This document shows positions 41,826-51,056 of a stretch of 64,000 nucleotides of DNA, one piece after another; positions within the stretch are counted from its first letter, which is position 1; every line of letters starts with the position of its first letter. Both the position numbers and the translations under genes were made by a program. The notes beneath the pieces were generated by a model. That model was not told where the DNA came from. It searched no databases and saw only the letters and a program-made list of their open reading frames with translations. This DNA comes from JAFGLZ01 sp964390905 (lineage in GTDB: Bacteria; Planctomycetota; Phycisphaerae; UBA1845; JAFGLZ01): the NCBI GenBank assembly GCA_964390905.1, contig CAYMLO010000018.1, positions 18,720-82,719 of the forward strand, read 5' to 3'.

Positions 41826-43352
41826 ATGAGCCAAGAGTCCGCCAATCCGAGCCGACCCGCGGTACCGCTGCAGCGGCTGATGACCGACGCGCTGGGGCGG
41901 TCCGTCGGTGGGGTGCCCGAGGCCGCCGTCAGCGGCCTGGCGGACGATTCCCGGCAAGTGCAACCCGGATGGCTGTTTATCGCGGTGGCCGGACACGAGA
42001 CGGACGGGCACCGGTTCGTCCCCGATGCGGTCGCCCGAGGGGCGTCGGCGGTTCTGGTGGATCGTGCGGTCGACCCCGTGGGCAGCGTGCCGGTTATCCG
42101 GGTGCCGGACACCCGGGTGGCCGCGGCGCGACTGGCGGCGGTGTTCTACGGTGTAGCTCGTGCGCAGGCGGAGGGCCGGCTGCGGGTCGTCGCGGTGACG
42201 GGTACGAACGGCAAGAGCACGTTCTGTTACCTGACGCGTTCGGTGGTTGGTGCGGCCGGTCACGCGTGCGCGCTGCTGGGCACGGTCGAGTATGACCTGA
42301 TCGGTCGATCCATCCCTGCGCTCGTGACCACGCCCGGTCCGGTTGCGCTGGCGGCGTACGCGGCGGAGGCGATGACGGCTGGGGCGGAGGTGATCGTGCT
42401 GGAGGCCTCCAGCCACGCGTTGGATCAGCACCGGACCGACGGGTTGGCGGTTGAGGTCGGCGTGTTCACGAATCTGTCGGGCGACCATCTGGACTATCAC
42501 GGCAACGAGGCCGATTACCTCAAGGCCAAGAAGCGGCTCTTCGACGGGCTCGGCAACGCGGCGGTGGCCGTGCTGAACGTAGACGATCCCGCCAGCGAGC
42601 GCGTGGCGGCTGCGTGTAAGGCGCGACGCGTGACGTATGGGCTGAACCCACTGGGGGACGTCCATGCGAGGATTGGCGAGATCACCGCGGAGGGCAGCCG
42701 TTTCGAGTTGATCACCCCGGTCGGGGTTACGGAAGTCGCCACGCCCCTGGTCGGACGTCACAATGTGGTCAACTGCCTGGCTGCGGCGTCGGCGGGTATG
42801 GCGCTGGGGGTTGAGCTGGAGGCGATTCGGGAGGGATTGGCGTCGGTGCAGCGCGTGTCGGGTCGGCTCGAGCGTGTCGCGCGCGATGGCGCCGTCGGCG
42901 ATCCGACGGTTCTGGTGGACTACGCCCACACCGATGATGCGCTTCGCAACGTGCTCAGTGCGCTGCAGCCGCTGAAGCGGGGCCGGTTGATCGTGGTGTT
43001 CGGGTGTGGGGGCGACCGGGATCGGACGAAGCGTCCCCGGATGGCTCGGTCGGCAGGAGAGCACGCCGATGAGGTCGTGGTGACGAGCGACAACCCTCGT
43101 ACGGAGGAGCCTGAGGTTATCATCGAAGAGATCGTGGCTGGGTTCGAGGCCCGGGATCTGCAGCGCGTGACGATCGAGCCGGATCGTCGCCAGGCCATCG
43201 AACGGGCGATCATCGACGCGGGTCCCGACGACGTCGTTCTGATCGCGGGGAAGGGCCATGAGACGTACCAGGTTTTGGGCCGCCGGCGCGTGCCGTTCGA
43301 CGACCGCCAGATCGCGTTGGCGTGCCTTCAGCAGCGCGCGGGAAGCGGATAG
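41826..43352 (+). CDS. murE: UDP-MurNAc-L-Ala-D-Glu--meso-diaminopimelate ligase MurE
   Basis: 508 aa from the ATG at 41826; an ATG at 41778 would add 16 residues. ATP loop VVAVTGTNGKSTF (GTNGKST 126-132). Mid-domain blocks LEASSHALDQHR, TNLSGDHLDYH and DYAHTDDALRNVL are typical. The specificity motif is DNPR (422-425) in VTSDNPRTEEP, which in known enzymes selects meso-diaminopimelate rather than lysine. It adds the third residue of the stem peptide. The 189 bases before ATG 41778 contain no gene; a TACAAT-like box overlaps the region just before 41778 and could be an internal promoter. Confidence 0.94.
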   Translation: MSQESANPSRPAVPLQRLMTDALGRSVGGVPEAAVSGLADDSRQVQPGWLFIAVAGHETDGHRFVPDAVARGASAVLVDRAVDPVGSVPVIRVPDTRVAAARLAAVFYGVARAQAEGRLRVVAVTGTNGKSTFCYLTRSVVGAAGHACALLGTVEYDLIGRSIPALVTTPGPVALAAYAAEAMTAGAEVIVLEASSHALDQHRTDGLAVEVGVFTNLSGDHLDYHGNEADYLKAKKRLFDGLGNAAVAVLNVDDPASERVAAACKARRVTYGLNPLGDVHARIGEITAEGSRFELITPVGVTEVATPLVGRHNVVNCLAAASAGMALGVELEAIREGLASVQRVSGRLERVARDGAVGDPTVLVDYAHTDDALRNVLSALQPLKRGRLIVVFGCGGDRDRTKRPRMARSAGEHADEVVVTSDNPRTEEPEVIIEEIVAGFEARDLQRVTIEPDRRQAIERAIIDAGPDDVVLIAGKGHETYQVLGRRRVPFDDRQIALACLQQRAGSG

Positions 43353-43418
43353 GCTCCGTGTGGACGTGTGGCTGCCTGGACGGGGCAGGGCGGGTCCTTT
43401 GGAAGAGGTCCGGGGAAC

Positions 43419-44813
43419 GTGAAGCCGCTGAAGTTGGACGAAATCGCGGCCGCGATGGAGGCCAGGCCACTTGGCGCACCGGGACGCTACCTTGTCGAGA
43501 GCGTCGGTATCGACTCCCGCCAGGTCGCGTCGGGCCAGCTCTTCTTCGCGATTCGAGGCGATCGGTTTGACGGCCACGATTTCGTTGCGGACGCCATCGA
43601 CCGCGGCGCGATGGCGGCGGTCGTGTCCCGTCCGGATCTGGTGCCGCCGGAATTGCACGAGCTAGGCCTGCTGTTGCTGGTCGACGACACGACGGCGGCG
43701 TTGGGACGGCTGGCGGCGTTTCATCGACGTCAGGCGCGGGCTCGCGTGATCGCGGTGACGGGGTCAAACGGGAAGACGACGACCAAGGAGATGATCCACC
43801 AGGTGCTGAGCGGACGTCGGCGCGGGCGGGGGGCGCCCAAGAGCTTCAACAACGCGATCGGCGTGCCGTTGACGCTGCTCTCGGTGGCGCCGGACGACGA
43901 ATACGTTGTGGTTGAAATCGGGAGCAACGCGCCCGGCGAAGTCGGTCAGCTGGGTGAGTTGGCCTCGCCCGACATCGGGGTGATCACGGGCGTGGCCGAG
44001 ACGCACCTGGAACAGCTGGGCAGCCTGGAGGGCGTGGCGACGGAGAAGGCGAGTCTGATCGATCACGTGCGGGAAGGCGGATCCGCGGTGTTGTCGGCCG
44101 AGTCGGAGTTGTTGGTTAGGCTGACGCGACGTCGGCGCCGGCGCGCAGTGCGTCAGGTGCGTTTCGGCCGGTGCGATGGGGTGGACCTTCGTGCGACGCA
44201 ACTGGCATCGGGACCGGGTCGTGTCTCATTTTGCCTCGACGGGGGGCAACGGGTGACGATCCCCATGCCCGGGGAGCACAATGTCCTGAACGCCCTGGCG
44301 GCGATCGGCGTGGCCCGAGAGATGGGGATCGGTCTGACCGAAGCGGCGGATCGGCTGGCCGAGTTCCGTCCGCCACCGATGCGGATGGAGGTCCATCGCT
44401 GGGGTCAGGTCACCCTCATCAACGACGCGTACAACGCCAACCCGGCAAGCATGGCGGCGGCGCTGGCGGTGCTGCGGAATTGGCCAGATGCGGGGCGTCG
44501 TGTCTTCGTGGCGGGCGACATGTGGGAGTTGGGCACCGCGACGCTGACCAAGCACCAGCAGCTCGGCCGGCAGATTGCCGAGGCCGGGATTGAGGTGCTC
44601 GTGGCCGTGGGCGACCTGGCCGATGCTGTGACGCAGGCGGCGCGGGAGGCGAGTGCGGCGATCCAGGTCGAGGCGGCGTCCGGGATCGAGGACGCCGCGG
44701 ACAGGCTGGGGCAGGTGATCCAGCCTGGCGACGCGATCTTGCTCAAGGGATCCCGCGCGGTGGGGCTGGAGGCGTTGGTGGATACGATTCGCGCCTTGGC
44801 GGAGAAGTGTTGA
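43419..44813 (+). CDS. murF: UDP-MurNAc-tripeptide--D-Ala-D-Ala ligase MurF
   Basis: 464 aa from a GTG at 43419, chosen because homologues open near KPLKLDEIAAAMEARPLG; a GTG at 43368 is possible. ATP loop VIAVTGSNGKTTTKEM, then SFNNAIGVPLTLL, EIGSNAPGEV and TGVAETHLEQLGSLEGVATEK, all standard MurF blocks. NDAYNANPASMAAAL and FVAGDMWELG are in the C-terminal domain. It adds D-Ala-D-Ala to the UDP-tripeptide. Follows murE after 66 bases. Confidence 0.94.
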   Translation: MKPLKLDEIAAAMEARPLGAPGRYLVESVGIDSRQVASGQLFFAIRGDRFDGHDFVADAIDRGAMAAVVSRPDLVPPELHELGLLLLVDDTTAALGRLAAFHRRQARARVIAVTGSNGKTTTKEMIHQVLSGRRRGRGAPKSFNNAIGVPLTLLSVAPDDEYVVVEIGSNAPGEVGQLGELASPDIGVITGVAETHLEQLGSLEGVATEKASLIDHVREGGSAVLSAESELLVRLTRRRRRRAVRQVRFGRCDGVDLRATQLASGPGRVSFCLDGGQRVTIPMPGEHNVLNALAAIGVAREMGIGLTEAADRLAEFRPPPMRMEVHRWGQVTLINDAYNANPASMAAALAVLRNWPDAGRRVFVAGDMWELGTATLTKHQQLGRQIAEAGIEVLVAVGDLADAVTQAAREASAAIQVEAASGIEDAADRLGQVIQPGDAILLKGSRAVGLEALVDTIRALAEKC

Positions 44814-44861
44814 GCGGATCCGGCCGGCAGCCGGCCGGATGAGTAGGACGCGGGGCTCGCA

Positions 44862-46001
44862 ATGCTGTTCCATCTAATCGACTACGTCGTTGCTGATCCT
44901 CGCTACGCATACGGCAGTGTTTTGTTTCGCTCGACGGTGGCGATCCTGCTCGGATTCTATCTGGTCTGGCAGTTCGGGCCGAGGATCATCCGCTGGTTGA
45001 TCAAGATGAAAATCGGCGACCATCCGGAGTTCGACCACGCCGAGCTGAACAAGATGGCCGTCGGCAAGGCCCATACGCCGACGATGGGGGGCGTGATCAT
45101 CATCCTGGGTATTCTCGGGCCGGTGCTGTTGCTGGCGGATCTTAAGAACTTCTATATCCACATGGCGTTGGTGTGCGCCATGTGGCTGGCGTTGTTGGGG
45201 GGCGTTGACGATTGGCTGAAGCTGACGGTGGCGCGGCGCGTCGGCACGCGCGCCGGGCTGCGAACCTACGAGAAGCTGTTGTTCCAGCTTGCGCTGGGCG
45301 TGGTTCTGGCGGTGTTCATCTACCGGTACGGCCGGCACAACGTTTCGGCCGGCGAGATAAGCTACTTCAACGTGCTGAGCATTCCCTTCATCAAGGGCGA
45401 CCCCAGTCTGAACTGGGGCTTCAAGCTGATGATGCCGCTGTTCATGGTCATCACGGTGGTCGTGATCGCGGGCACGAGCAACGCGGTGAACCTGACGGAT
45501 GGTATGGACGGTCTGGCGGGGGGGTGCGTGGCGTTGGTGGGCTTCGTGTTCATGGTGTTGGCGTATCTTGCGGGTCACGACTGGCTGCCCGGGTACCTGC
45601 GGATACCGCGCATCCCGATGGCCGAAGAGCTGGCCATCGTCTGCGGCGCGATGGTGGGCGCGTGTCTGGGATTCCTGTGGTACAACTGCCATCCGGCGCA
45701 GGTGTTCATGGGAGACACGGGGTCGTTGCCGCTGGGGGGGTTGATCGGCTACGTCGCGATCGTGACGCGCCAGGAGCTGATGCTGTTCATCGTGGGGGGG
45801 ATCTTCGTGATCGAGGCGGTCTCGGTGATCCTGCAGGTCGGCTACTTCAAGCTGACGGGGGGGAGGCGGATCTTCCGGGTCGCGCCGATCCATCATCATT
45901 TCCATCTGGGCGGATGGACGGAGACGCAGGTGGTGACGCGTTTCTGGTTGTTGGCGGCGATCTTCGCGGCGTTCGCGCTGGCGACGGTGAAGTTACGTTA
46001 G
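44862..46001 (+). CDS. mraY: phospho-MurNAc-pentapeptide transferase MraY
   Basis: 379 aa, about ten transmembrane helices. Motifs: HTPTMGGVIIILG near the N-terminus, LLGGVDDWLKL (the Mg-binding DD), SNAVNLTDGMDGLAGG, VFMGDTGSLPLGG and the cytoplasmic loop APIHHHFHLGGWTETQVVTRFW. It transfers phospho-MurNAc-pentapeptide to undecaprenyl phosphate, giving lipid I. The next gene is ftsW; the usual murD is not between them. Confidence 0.96.
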   Translation: MLFHLIDYVVADPRYAYGSVLFRSTVAILLGFYLVWQFGPRIIRWLIKMKIGDHPEFDHAELNKMAVGKAHTPTMGGVIIILGILGPVLLLADLKNFYIHMALVCAMWLALLGGVDDWLKLTVARRVGTRAGLRTYEKLLFQLALGVVLAVFIYRYGRHNVSAGEISYFNVLSIPFIKGDPSLNWGFKLMMPLFMVITVVVIAGTSNAVNLTDGMDGLAGGCVALVGFVFMVLAYLAGHDWLPGYLRIPRIPMAEELAIVCGAMVGACLGFLWYNCHPAQVFMGDTGSLPLGGLIGYVAIVTRQELMLFIVGGIFVIEAVSVILQVGYFKLTGGRRIFRVAPIHHHFHLGGWTETQVVTRFWLLAAIFAAFALATVKLR

Positions 46002-46030
46002 TGCGAGCGGCGACCGACTGAGAGTAGCAG

Positions 46031-46059
46031 GCCCCGGGGCCAACGTTGGCCTTGGGGGC
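46031..46059. repeat. palindromic hairpin between mraY and ftsW
   Basis: GGCCAACGTTGGCC (46038-46051) is a perfect 14-bp palindrome, flanked by GCCCC (46031-46035) and GGGGC (46055-46059). It lies in the 81-base gap where murD would normally be. Confidence 0.5.
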
Positions 46060-46082
46060 GAGTTCGAAACCAGGATGGTTCA

Positions 46083-47384
46083 TTGGCAAGGATGCCTGCC
46101 GTGTTCAGCAGATCCCCTCGAGTTGACCGACCGGGTCGGTTTTGGCGACGGAACCCCTACGCCTTCACCGCGACGCTCCTGTTGGCAGTGACGGCCACGT
46201 TGATGGGGCTGGGCGTGGTGTTGGTCTTCTCAGCCAGCGCGACGTTGGACGAGCCGCTGATCACACGTCCGCTGTGGCGGTGCGGCCCGGTTCGGCAACT
46301 GGCCTTCGTCGGGGCGGGGTTCGCGGCTGCCGTCGTCGCGTCGATGTTGCCCTATCAGTGGTGGCGGATCCGTGACCGCGTCGATGGCCACCGATGGTTC
46401 CAGCCCAACGTACTTGTGTTCGTGCTGACCGTTACGCTGCTGGTGCTGGTGCTGATCCCGGGAATCGGCATCGAGCGGAACGCGTCGCGTCGCTGGCTGG
46501 GCGTGGGGGGGAGCGGGACGGGTCTGACGTTTCAGCCGTCGGAGCTGGCGAAGCTGTCGCTGGTTCTGTTTTTGGCGGGATGGTACGGGCGCCGAGGCGT
46601 AGAGGCGGGACGTTTCGGCCGTGGGCTGTTGGTGCCGACGACGGCGATCGCGGTCTGTGCAGGACTGGTGGGTTTGGAGGACTTCGGCACGGCAGCGTTG
46701 CTGATGGTCGTGGGCGGGCTGTTGCTGCTGGCGGCGGGGAGCCGTCTGTGGCACCTGATGTTGTTGACCTTGCCAGCGACGTCGGCGATGGGGTATCTGC
46801 TGATCAGCAAGCCCTACCGGATGGCACGGCTGACCGGCTTTCTGCACATCTGGGACGATCCGGGTGGGAAGGGGTACCAGGCGGTGCAGTCGCTGTGCTC
46901 GATTGGCACGGGCGGCTGGTGGGGGACGGGGCTCGGCGCGGGGCTTCAGAAGTACGGCTACCTGCCTGAAGCGCGGACGGATTTCATCTTCGGCATCTTG
47001 TGCGAAGAGCTGGGCATCGCAGGGGGGTTGGTGGTGATCGGGCTGTTCGTGATGTTCGTCTGGCAGGGGCGCAAGTCGGCGTCGGCGGCGCCGGACATGT
47101 TCGGCCGGCTGCTGGGCCTGGGCGTGACGCTGACCGTGGGGTTGCAGGCGGCGATGAACATCGCGGTGGCGACGGTCAGCGTGCCGACCAAAGGGATTGC
47201 GCTGCCGTTGGTGTCGGCAGGGGGGTCCGGTGTGTTGTTCCTGGGGGCGAGCATCGGGTTGCTGGCGTCGGTGGCGCGGGCGGGGGCGGCGTGGCGGGAC
47301 TGGATGCAGATTCGCCATGGGCTGATGACGGGGCTGATCGAGTCGGTTCCGGCTTCGGAGATGGCGGTGGCTGGCCATGGCTGA
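46083..47384 (+). CDS. ftsW: SEDS glycosyltransferase FtsW
   Basis: 433 aa from a TTG at 46083 (AGGATGG upstream); an ATG at 46092 is an alternative. About ten transmembrane helices. SEDS blocks: GLGVVLVFSAS, RWLGVGGSGTGLTFQPSELAKLSLVLFLA, and GKGYQAVQSLCSIGTGGWWGTGLG...YLPEARTDFIFGILCEELG. FtsW polymerises glycan from lipid II at the septum together with FtsI. It overlaps murG by eight bases. Confidence 0.94.
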   Translation: MARMPAVFSRSPRVDRPGRFWRRNPYAFTATLLLAVTATLMGLGVVLVFSASATLDEPLITRPLWRCGPVRQLAFVGAGFAAAVVASMLPYQWWRIRDRVDGHRWFQPNVLVFVLTVTLLVLVLIPGIGIERNASRRWLGVGGSGTGLTFQPSELAKLSLVLFLAGWYGRRGVEAGRFGRGLLVPTTAIAVCAGLVGLEDFGTAALLMVVGGLLLLAAGSRLWHLMLLTLPATSAMGYLLISKPYRMARLTGFLHIWDDPGGKGYQAVQSLCSIGTGGWWGTGLGAGLQKYGYLPEARTDFIFGILCEELGIAGGLVVIGLFVMFVWQGRKSASAAPDMFGRLLGLGVTLTVGLQAAMNIAVATVSVPTKGIALPLVSAGGSGVLFLGASIGLLASVARAGAAWRDWMQIRHGLMTGLIESVPASEMAVAGHG

Positions 47385-48495
47385 TCGGCCGTTGATCGTG
47401 TTTGCGGGGGGAGGAACCGGGGGGCACCTGTTTCCGGCGGTGGCGGTGGCCGAGGAACTGGCTGACATAGCGCCGGAGGTCGAGGTCGAGTTTCTCGTCA
47501 CGGACCGTCCGATTGACGAACAGATCCTCAACAAGCGCGGTTGGTCGCTCGTGCAGCAACCGGTACGTCCGTTGAGCCTCCGGCCGTGGCGGTGGCCGGT
47601 GTTCTGGTGGGGGTGGCGGCGTTCGGTGCGGCTGGCGAACAAGCGGATGCGGACGCGCCGTCCGGCCGTGGTGGTGGGAACCGGGGGCTACGGTGCGGGC
47701 CCGGCCATTCACGCGGGTCATCAGCTGGGCATCCCGACGGCGCTGATCAATCCGGACGTCAAGCCGGGCCGCGCGAACCGCCACCTGGGCAGCATGACCG
47801 ATGGCGTGTTCTGTCAATGGGAGGCTTCAGCCAAGTCGTTTCCGTATATCCCGCTCGTGGTGGCGACGGGGTGTCCGGTCCGGCGGGCGTTCCTGACGGG
47901 CGATCGATCGGCGGCGTGCGAGGTCTTCGGCCTGGACCCCGCGAAGCAGACGTTGCTGATCACCGGCGCGTCCCAGGGCGCCCGGACGGTCAATCGCGCG
48001 ATGGTGGCGCTGCTGGGCGATCTGGCCGGACTGCAGGGTCGGTGGCAGGTCCTGCACCTGACCGGGAGACTCGACTTCGACGAGGTTCGTCGGGCCTACG
48101 CGGGTCGGTTGCAGGCGGCGGTGATCCTGCCCTTTACGGATCAGATGGCCGAGGCGATCCAGGCGGCGGATCTGGTGGTGTCTCGGGCAGGCGCGTCAAC
48201 ACTGGCGGAGCTGACGGCGGTGGGTCGCCCGTCCCTGTTGCTGCCCTATCCGTATCATCGGGACATGCATCAGGCGGCCAACGCGGCTGTCTTGGCGGAG
48301 GCGGGGGCGGCAGTGGCCCTGGAGGACCGGATCGAGCCGGACGCCAATGCCGAGCAACTCCGGCCGCTGCTGCTGGAGCTGCTGACCTATCCGGAGCGAT
48401 TAGCTCGCATGTCATTGGCTGCCAAGAGGATTGGTCGTCCAGACGCCGCCGTTACCGTTGCGCGGCATTTGCTGGAGATGGGCGAGTTGGTTTGA
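47377..48495 (+). CDS. murG: undecaprenyl-PP-MurNAc-pentapeptide GlcNAc transferase MurG
   Basis: 372 aa. GT28 fold: FAGGGTGGHLFPAVAVAEEL at the N-terminus binds lipid I. Then VVGTGGYGAGPAIHAGHQLGIPTALINPDVKPGRANR, LLITGASQGARTVNRA, and the UDP-GlcNAc site VVSRAGASTLAELTAVGRPSLLLPYPY. It converts lipid I to lipid II on the inner face of the membrane. Start overlaps the end of ftsW. Confidence 0.95.
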   Translation: MADRPLIVFAGGGTGGHLFPAVAVAEELADIAPEVEVEFLVTDRPIDEQILNKRGWSLVQQPVRPLSLRPWRWPVFWWGWRRSVRLANKRMRTRRPAVVVGTGGYGAGPAIHAGHQLGIPTALINPDVKPGRANRHLGSMTDGVFCQWEASAKSFPYIPLVVATGCPVRRAFLTGDRSAACEVFGLDPAKQTLLITGASQGARTVNRAMVALLGDLAGLQGRWQVLHLTGRLDFDEVRRAYAGRLQAAVILPFTDQMAEAIQAADLVVSRAGASTLAELTAVGRPSLLLPYPYHRDMHQAANAAVLAEAGAAVALEDRIEPDANAEQLRPLLLELLTYPERLARMSLAAKRIGRPDAAVTVARHLLEMGELV

Positions 48496-48525
48496 CCCGT
48501 CGTGGGGTTCAGCCGCCGTTTCGCG

Positions 48526-48623
48526 CCTGGTTCGGAAAGGGGACAGGCACCTCGCCGTCAGGTGGTCTTCGTTCCAAGGGCCGTGCGTGGCCGGCTCGGA
48601 CCCAGTCTCCTTTCTGAACCAGG
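48526..48623. repeat. 98-base imperfect palindrome (RAYT/REP-like) between murG and murC
   Basis: The left arm from 48526 contains GGTTCGGAAAGGGGACAGG and the right arm ending at 48623 contains CCTTTCTGAACCAGG; the arms pair over about 22 bases with two wobbles and one mismatch. An inner hairpin CACCT...AGGTG lies close to the left arm. The word AAAGGGGACAGGCACC is typical of dispersed REP sequences linked to Y1/RAYT transposases in many bacteria. No transposase gene is present here. Confidence 0.6.
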
Positions 48624-48778
48624 CTCCGTTTTGCTGGAGCGTTGGCGTGGCAAGGCCCGATAATAAGGTGATAGGAGGACTGCAGACGGTGTTATTGTGC
48701 GCCTCGAGCAGGGCCAAGCCCCGAGGCACCGCCCCGTCGGCAACGAGCGAGCGGGACGATAAGGTGACATCGAACCCA

Positions 48779-50203
48779 ATGGGCAAGCAGGCCGCGGCCG
48801 ACGGCGAGCGGCCGGCCGCCCCGTCCGCAGCGCTGGCGGGTCAGCGGGTGCACATGGTCGGCATCGGTGGGACGGGCATGTGCGGCCTGGCGGCGGTGTT
48901 GATTCGGAACGGCGCGATCGTGAGCGGCAGCGACCGGATCGAATCGGCGGCGACGGCGCGGCTGTCCTGCGCCGGGGCGACGGTTCAGATTGGCCAGAGG
49001 CCCGACAACGTGCCCGAGGCGGCGGATCTGGTCGTGGCGTCGGCGGCCGTCAAGGAGTCGAACCCCGAACTGGTCACCGCCCGCCAGCGCGGCTGCGAGG
49101 TCATCCGGTACGCTGACCTGCTGGGTCGATTGATGGCGCAGCACCAGGGCATTGGCGTGGCCGGCACGCATGGCAAGAGCACGACGACGGCCTTGTTGGC
49201 CTACATTCTGACGCGGGCTGGTCTGGACCCGAGCTTCGTCGTTGGCACGACGGTCGGGCAGCTTGGCGGCGGAGCGGCGGCTGGGAGTGGGCCGCACTTC
49301 GTGGCCGAGGCGTGCGAATACGAGCGGTCGTTTCTCAAGCTGGTCCCCAGGATGGCTGCGGTGCTCAACATCGAAGAGGACCATTTGGACTTCTACGCCA
49401 ACCTCGAATCGATCGTGGAGGCGTTTGCGGCCTTCTGCTCGTTGGTGCCGGAGGACGGCTTGATCGTGGCCAACAACGAGGACCGCGCGGTCGCGGCGGC
49501 GACAGAGGCCGCCCGAGCGCCCGTCGAGCGGTTCGGGTTCGACGCGCGTGCCGACTGGTGGCCGGACGCGTTGACGGCGGAGCGCGGGCGTTTCTCGTTT
49601 CACCTGTGCCATCGGTCTGAACGGCTGACGCACGTGAGGCTGCACCTTGCCGGTCGGCACAACGTGGCCAACGCGCTGGCGGCCAGCGCGCTGGCGTCGC
49701 ATTGCGGGGTCGAGCCGGAGGTGTTGGCCGATGCGCTGGCTGGCTTCGAGGGCACGGATCGCCGGATGACCGTTCGGGGCGAAGTGAACGGCGCCACGCT
49801 CATCGATGACTACGCCCATCACCCGACGGCGATCGAGGTGACGTTGCGAGCGGTCCGCCAGGCGTTCGAGCCGCGGCGGCTGTGGGTCGTGTTCCAGCCG
49901 CACCAGCATTCGCGAACGCGGCTGCTGCTGAACGATTTCGCGTTGAGTTTCGGGCAGGCCGACGTCGTGGTCGTGCCCGACATCTACTTCGTGCGGGACA
50001 GCGAGCAGGAGCGCAGCTTGATCGGCTCGCGAGATCTGGTCCAACGGATCGGCGCAAGCGGCGGAGAGGCGGTGTACGTACCGGAGCTGTTGGCGGCTGC
50101 CCAATACGTTCGGTTGCGGGTCGAGCCGGGCGACGTCGTGGTGACGATGGGGGCAGGGGACGTCTGGAAGGTGGCTGATGAGCTTGTTCAGCGGGCTGGA
50201 TGA
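48779..50203 (+). CDS. murC: UDP-N-acetylmuramate--L-alanine ligase MurC
   Basis: 474 aa from the ATG at 48779 (AAGGTGA upstream). N-terminal VHMVGIGGTGMCGLAAVL, ATP loop GVAGTHGKSTTTALL, FVAEACEYERSFL, LNIEEDHLDFYANL, and the C-terminal LIDDYAHHPTAIEVTLRAVRQ are standard MurC blocks. It joins L-Ala to UDP-MurNAc. The frame is open far upstream, but that part is the murG-murC spacer with its repeat. Overlaps murB by 26 bases. Confidence 0.95.
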   Translation: MGKQAAADGERPAAPSAALAGQRVHMVGIGGTGMCGLAAVLIRNGAIVSGSDRIESAATARLSCAGATVQIGQRPDNVPEAADLVVASAAVKESNPELVTARQRGCEVIRYADLLGRLMAQHQGIGVAGTHGKSTTTALLAYILTRAGLDPSFVVGTTVGQLGGGAAAGSGPHFVAEACEYERSFLKLVPRMAAVLNIEEDHLDFYANLESIVEAFAAFCSLVPEDGLIVANNEDRAVAAATEAARAPVERFGFDARADWWPDALTAERGRFSFHLCHRSERLTHVRLHLAGRHNVANALAASALASHCGVEPEVLADALAGFEGTDRRMTVRGEVNGATLIDDYAHHPTAIEVTLRAVRQAFEPRRLWVVFQPHQHSRTRLLLNDFALSFGQADVVVVPDIYFVRDSEQERSLIGSRDLVQRIGASGGEAVYVPELLAAAQYVRLRVEPGDVVVTMGAGDVWKVADELVQRAG

Positions 50204-51056
50204 CATCTGCCAGGAGCACGTGCCGCTGAGCGAATACACGTGGCTGAAGCTGGGCGGCCCGGCGCGGTACTTCCTGCGCCCGACCAGGGAGGCGCAGCTC
50301 CGCGAGATCTTTCAGCGTTGTCGCGACAACAGCGTGCCTGTCTACGTCTTGGGGATGGGAGCGAACCTGCTGGTCGGCGACAAGGGGGTTAACGGGGCCG
50401 TCGTGAGACTGAACGGAGACAGGTTCAGCAGGATCGATATCAAGGGGGAACAGCTGACGCTCGGCGCCGGGGCCGATCTGCGTCGCGTCGTCGTTCGGAC
50501 GGTTCGTGAAGGACTGGCCGGCATCCACTGCCTGGCGGGCATTCCGGGCACGGTGGGTGGGGCCATTCGGATGAACGCGGGCGGTGCGTGGGGCGACATC
50601 GGCAGCCTGGTCCAGCGGGTGCACGTGATGGACGCCACGGGACGGTCCGTTTGGCGAGAGCGCGACGAGCTGGTGTTCGAGTATCGCCACACCAGTCTGT
50701 CTGAGCCACTGATCCTGCAGGCGGAGTTCGCGCTGTCTGCCAGCGATCCCAAACAGGTGCTGCAGCAGGTCCGCGAGATTTGGACGTACAAGAAGAACAC
50801 GCAGCCGCTGCACAAACAGAACGCCGGCTGTGTCTTCAAGAACCCCAGACAGATGTCGGCGGGGGCGTTGATCGATCAGGCGGGACTGAAGGGAACGACG
50901 TGCGGTGGGGCGATGGTCTCGGATCGGCATGCGAACTTCATCATCGCCGAGCCAGGGACCCGAGCGTCAGACGTCCTGAAGCTGATCTCGATCATTCGGG
51001 AGAAGGTGTCAGAGCGATTCGGGGTTGCTCTCGAGCTGGAGATCCAGGTGTGGTGA
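50178..51056 (+). CDS. murB: UDP-N-acetylenolpyruvoylglucosamine reductase MurB
   Basis: 292 aa, the type II length. FAD domain: YTWLKLGGPARYFLRPT, VLGMGANLLVGDKG, and CLAGIPGTVGGAIRMNAGGAWGDIGS. The substrate domain has FEYRHTSL, then AGCVFKNP and AGLKGTTCGGAMVSDRHANFI. The residue that serves as general acid in many MurB enzymes is Ser in the GSxFKxP motif; here it is Cys, as in a known subgroup. It reduces enolpyruvyl-UDP-GlcNAc to UDP-MurNAc. Confidence 0.95.
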   Translation: MSLFSGLDDICQEHVPLSEYTWLKLGGPARYFLRPTREAQLREIFQRCRDNSVPVYVLGMGANLLVGDKGVNGAVVRLNGDRFSRIDIKGEQLTLGAGADLRRVVVRTVREGLAGIHCLAGIPGTVGGAIRMNAGGAWGDIGSLVQRVHVMDATGRSVWRERDELVFEYRHTSLSEPLILQAEFALSASDPKQVLQQVREIWTYKKNTQPLHKQNAGCVFKNPRQMSAGALIDQAGLKGTTCGGAMVSDRHANFIIAEPGTRASDVLKLISIIREKVSERFGVALELEIQVW

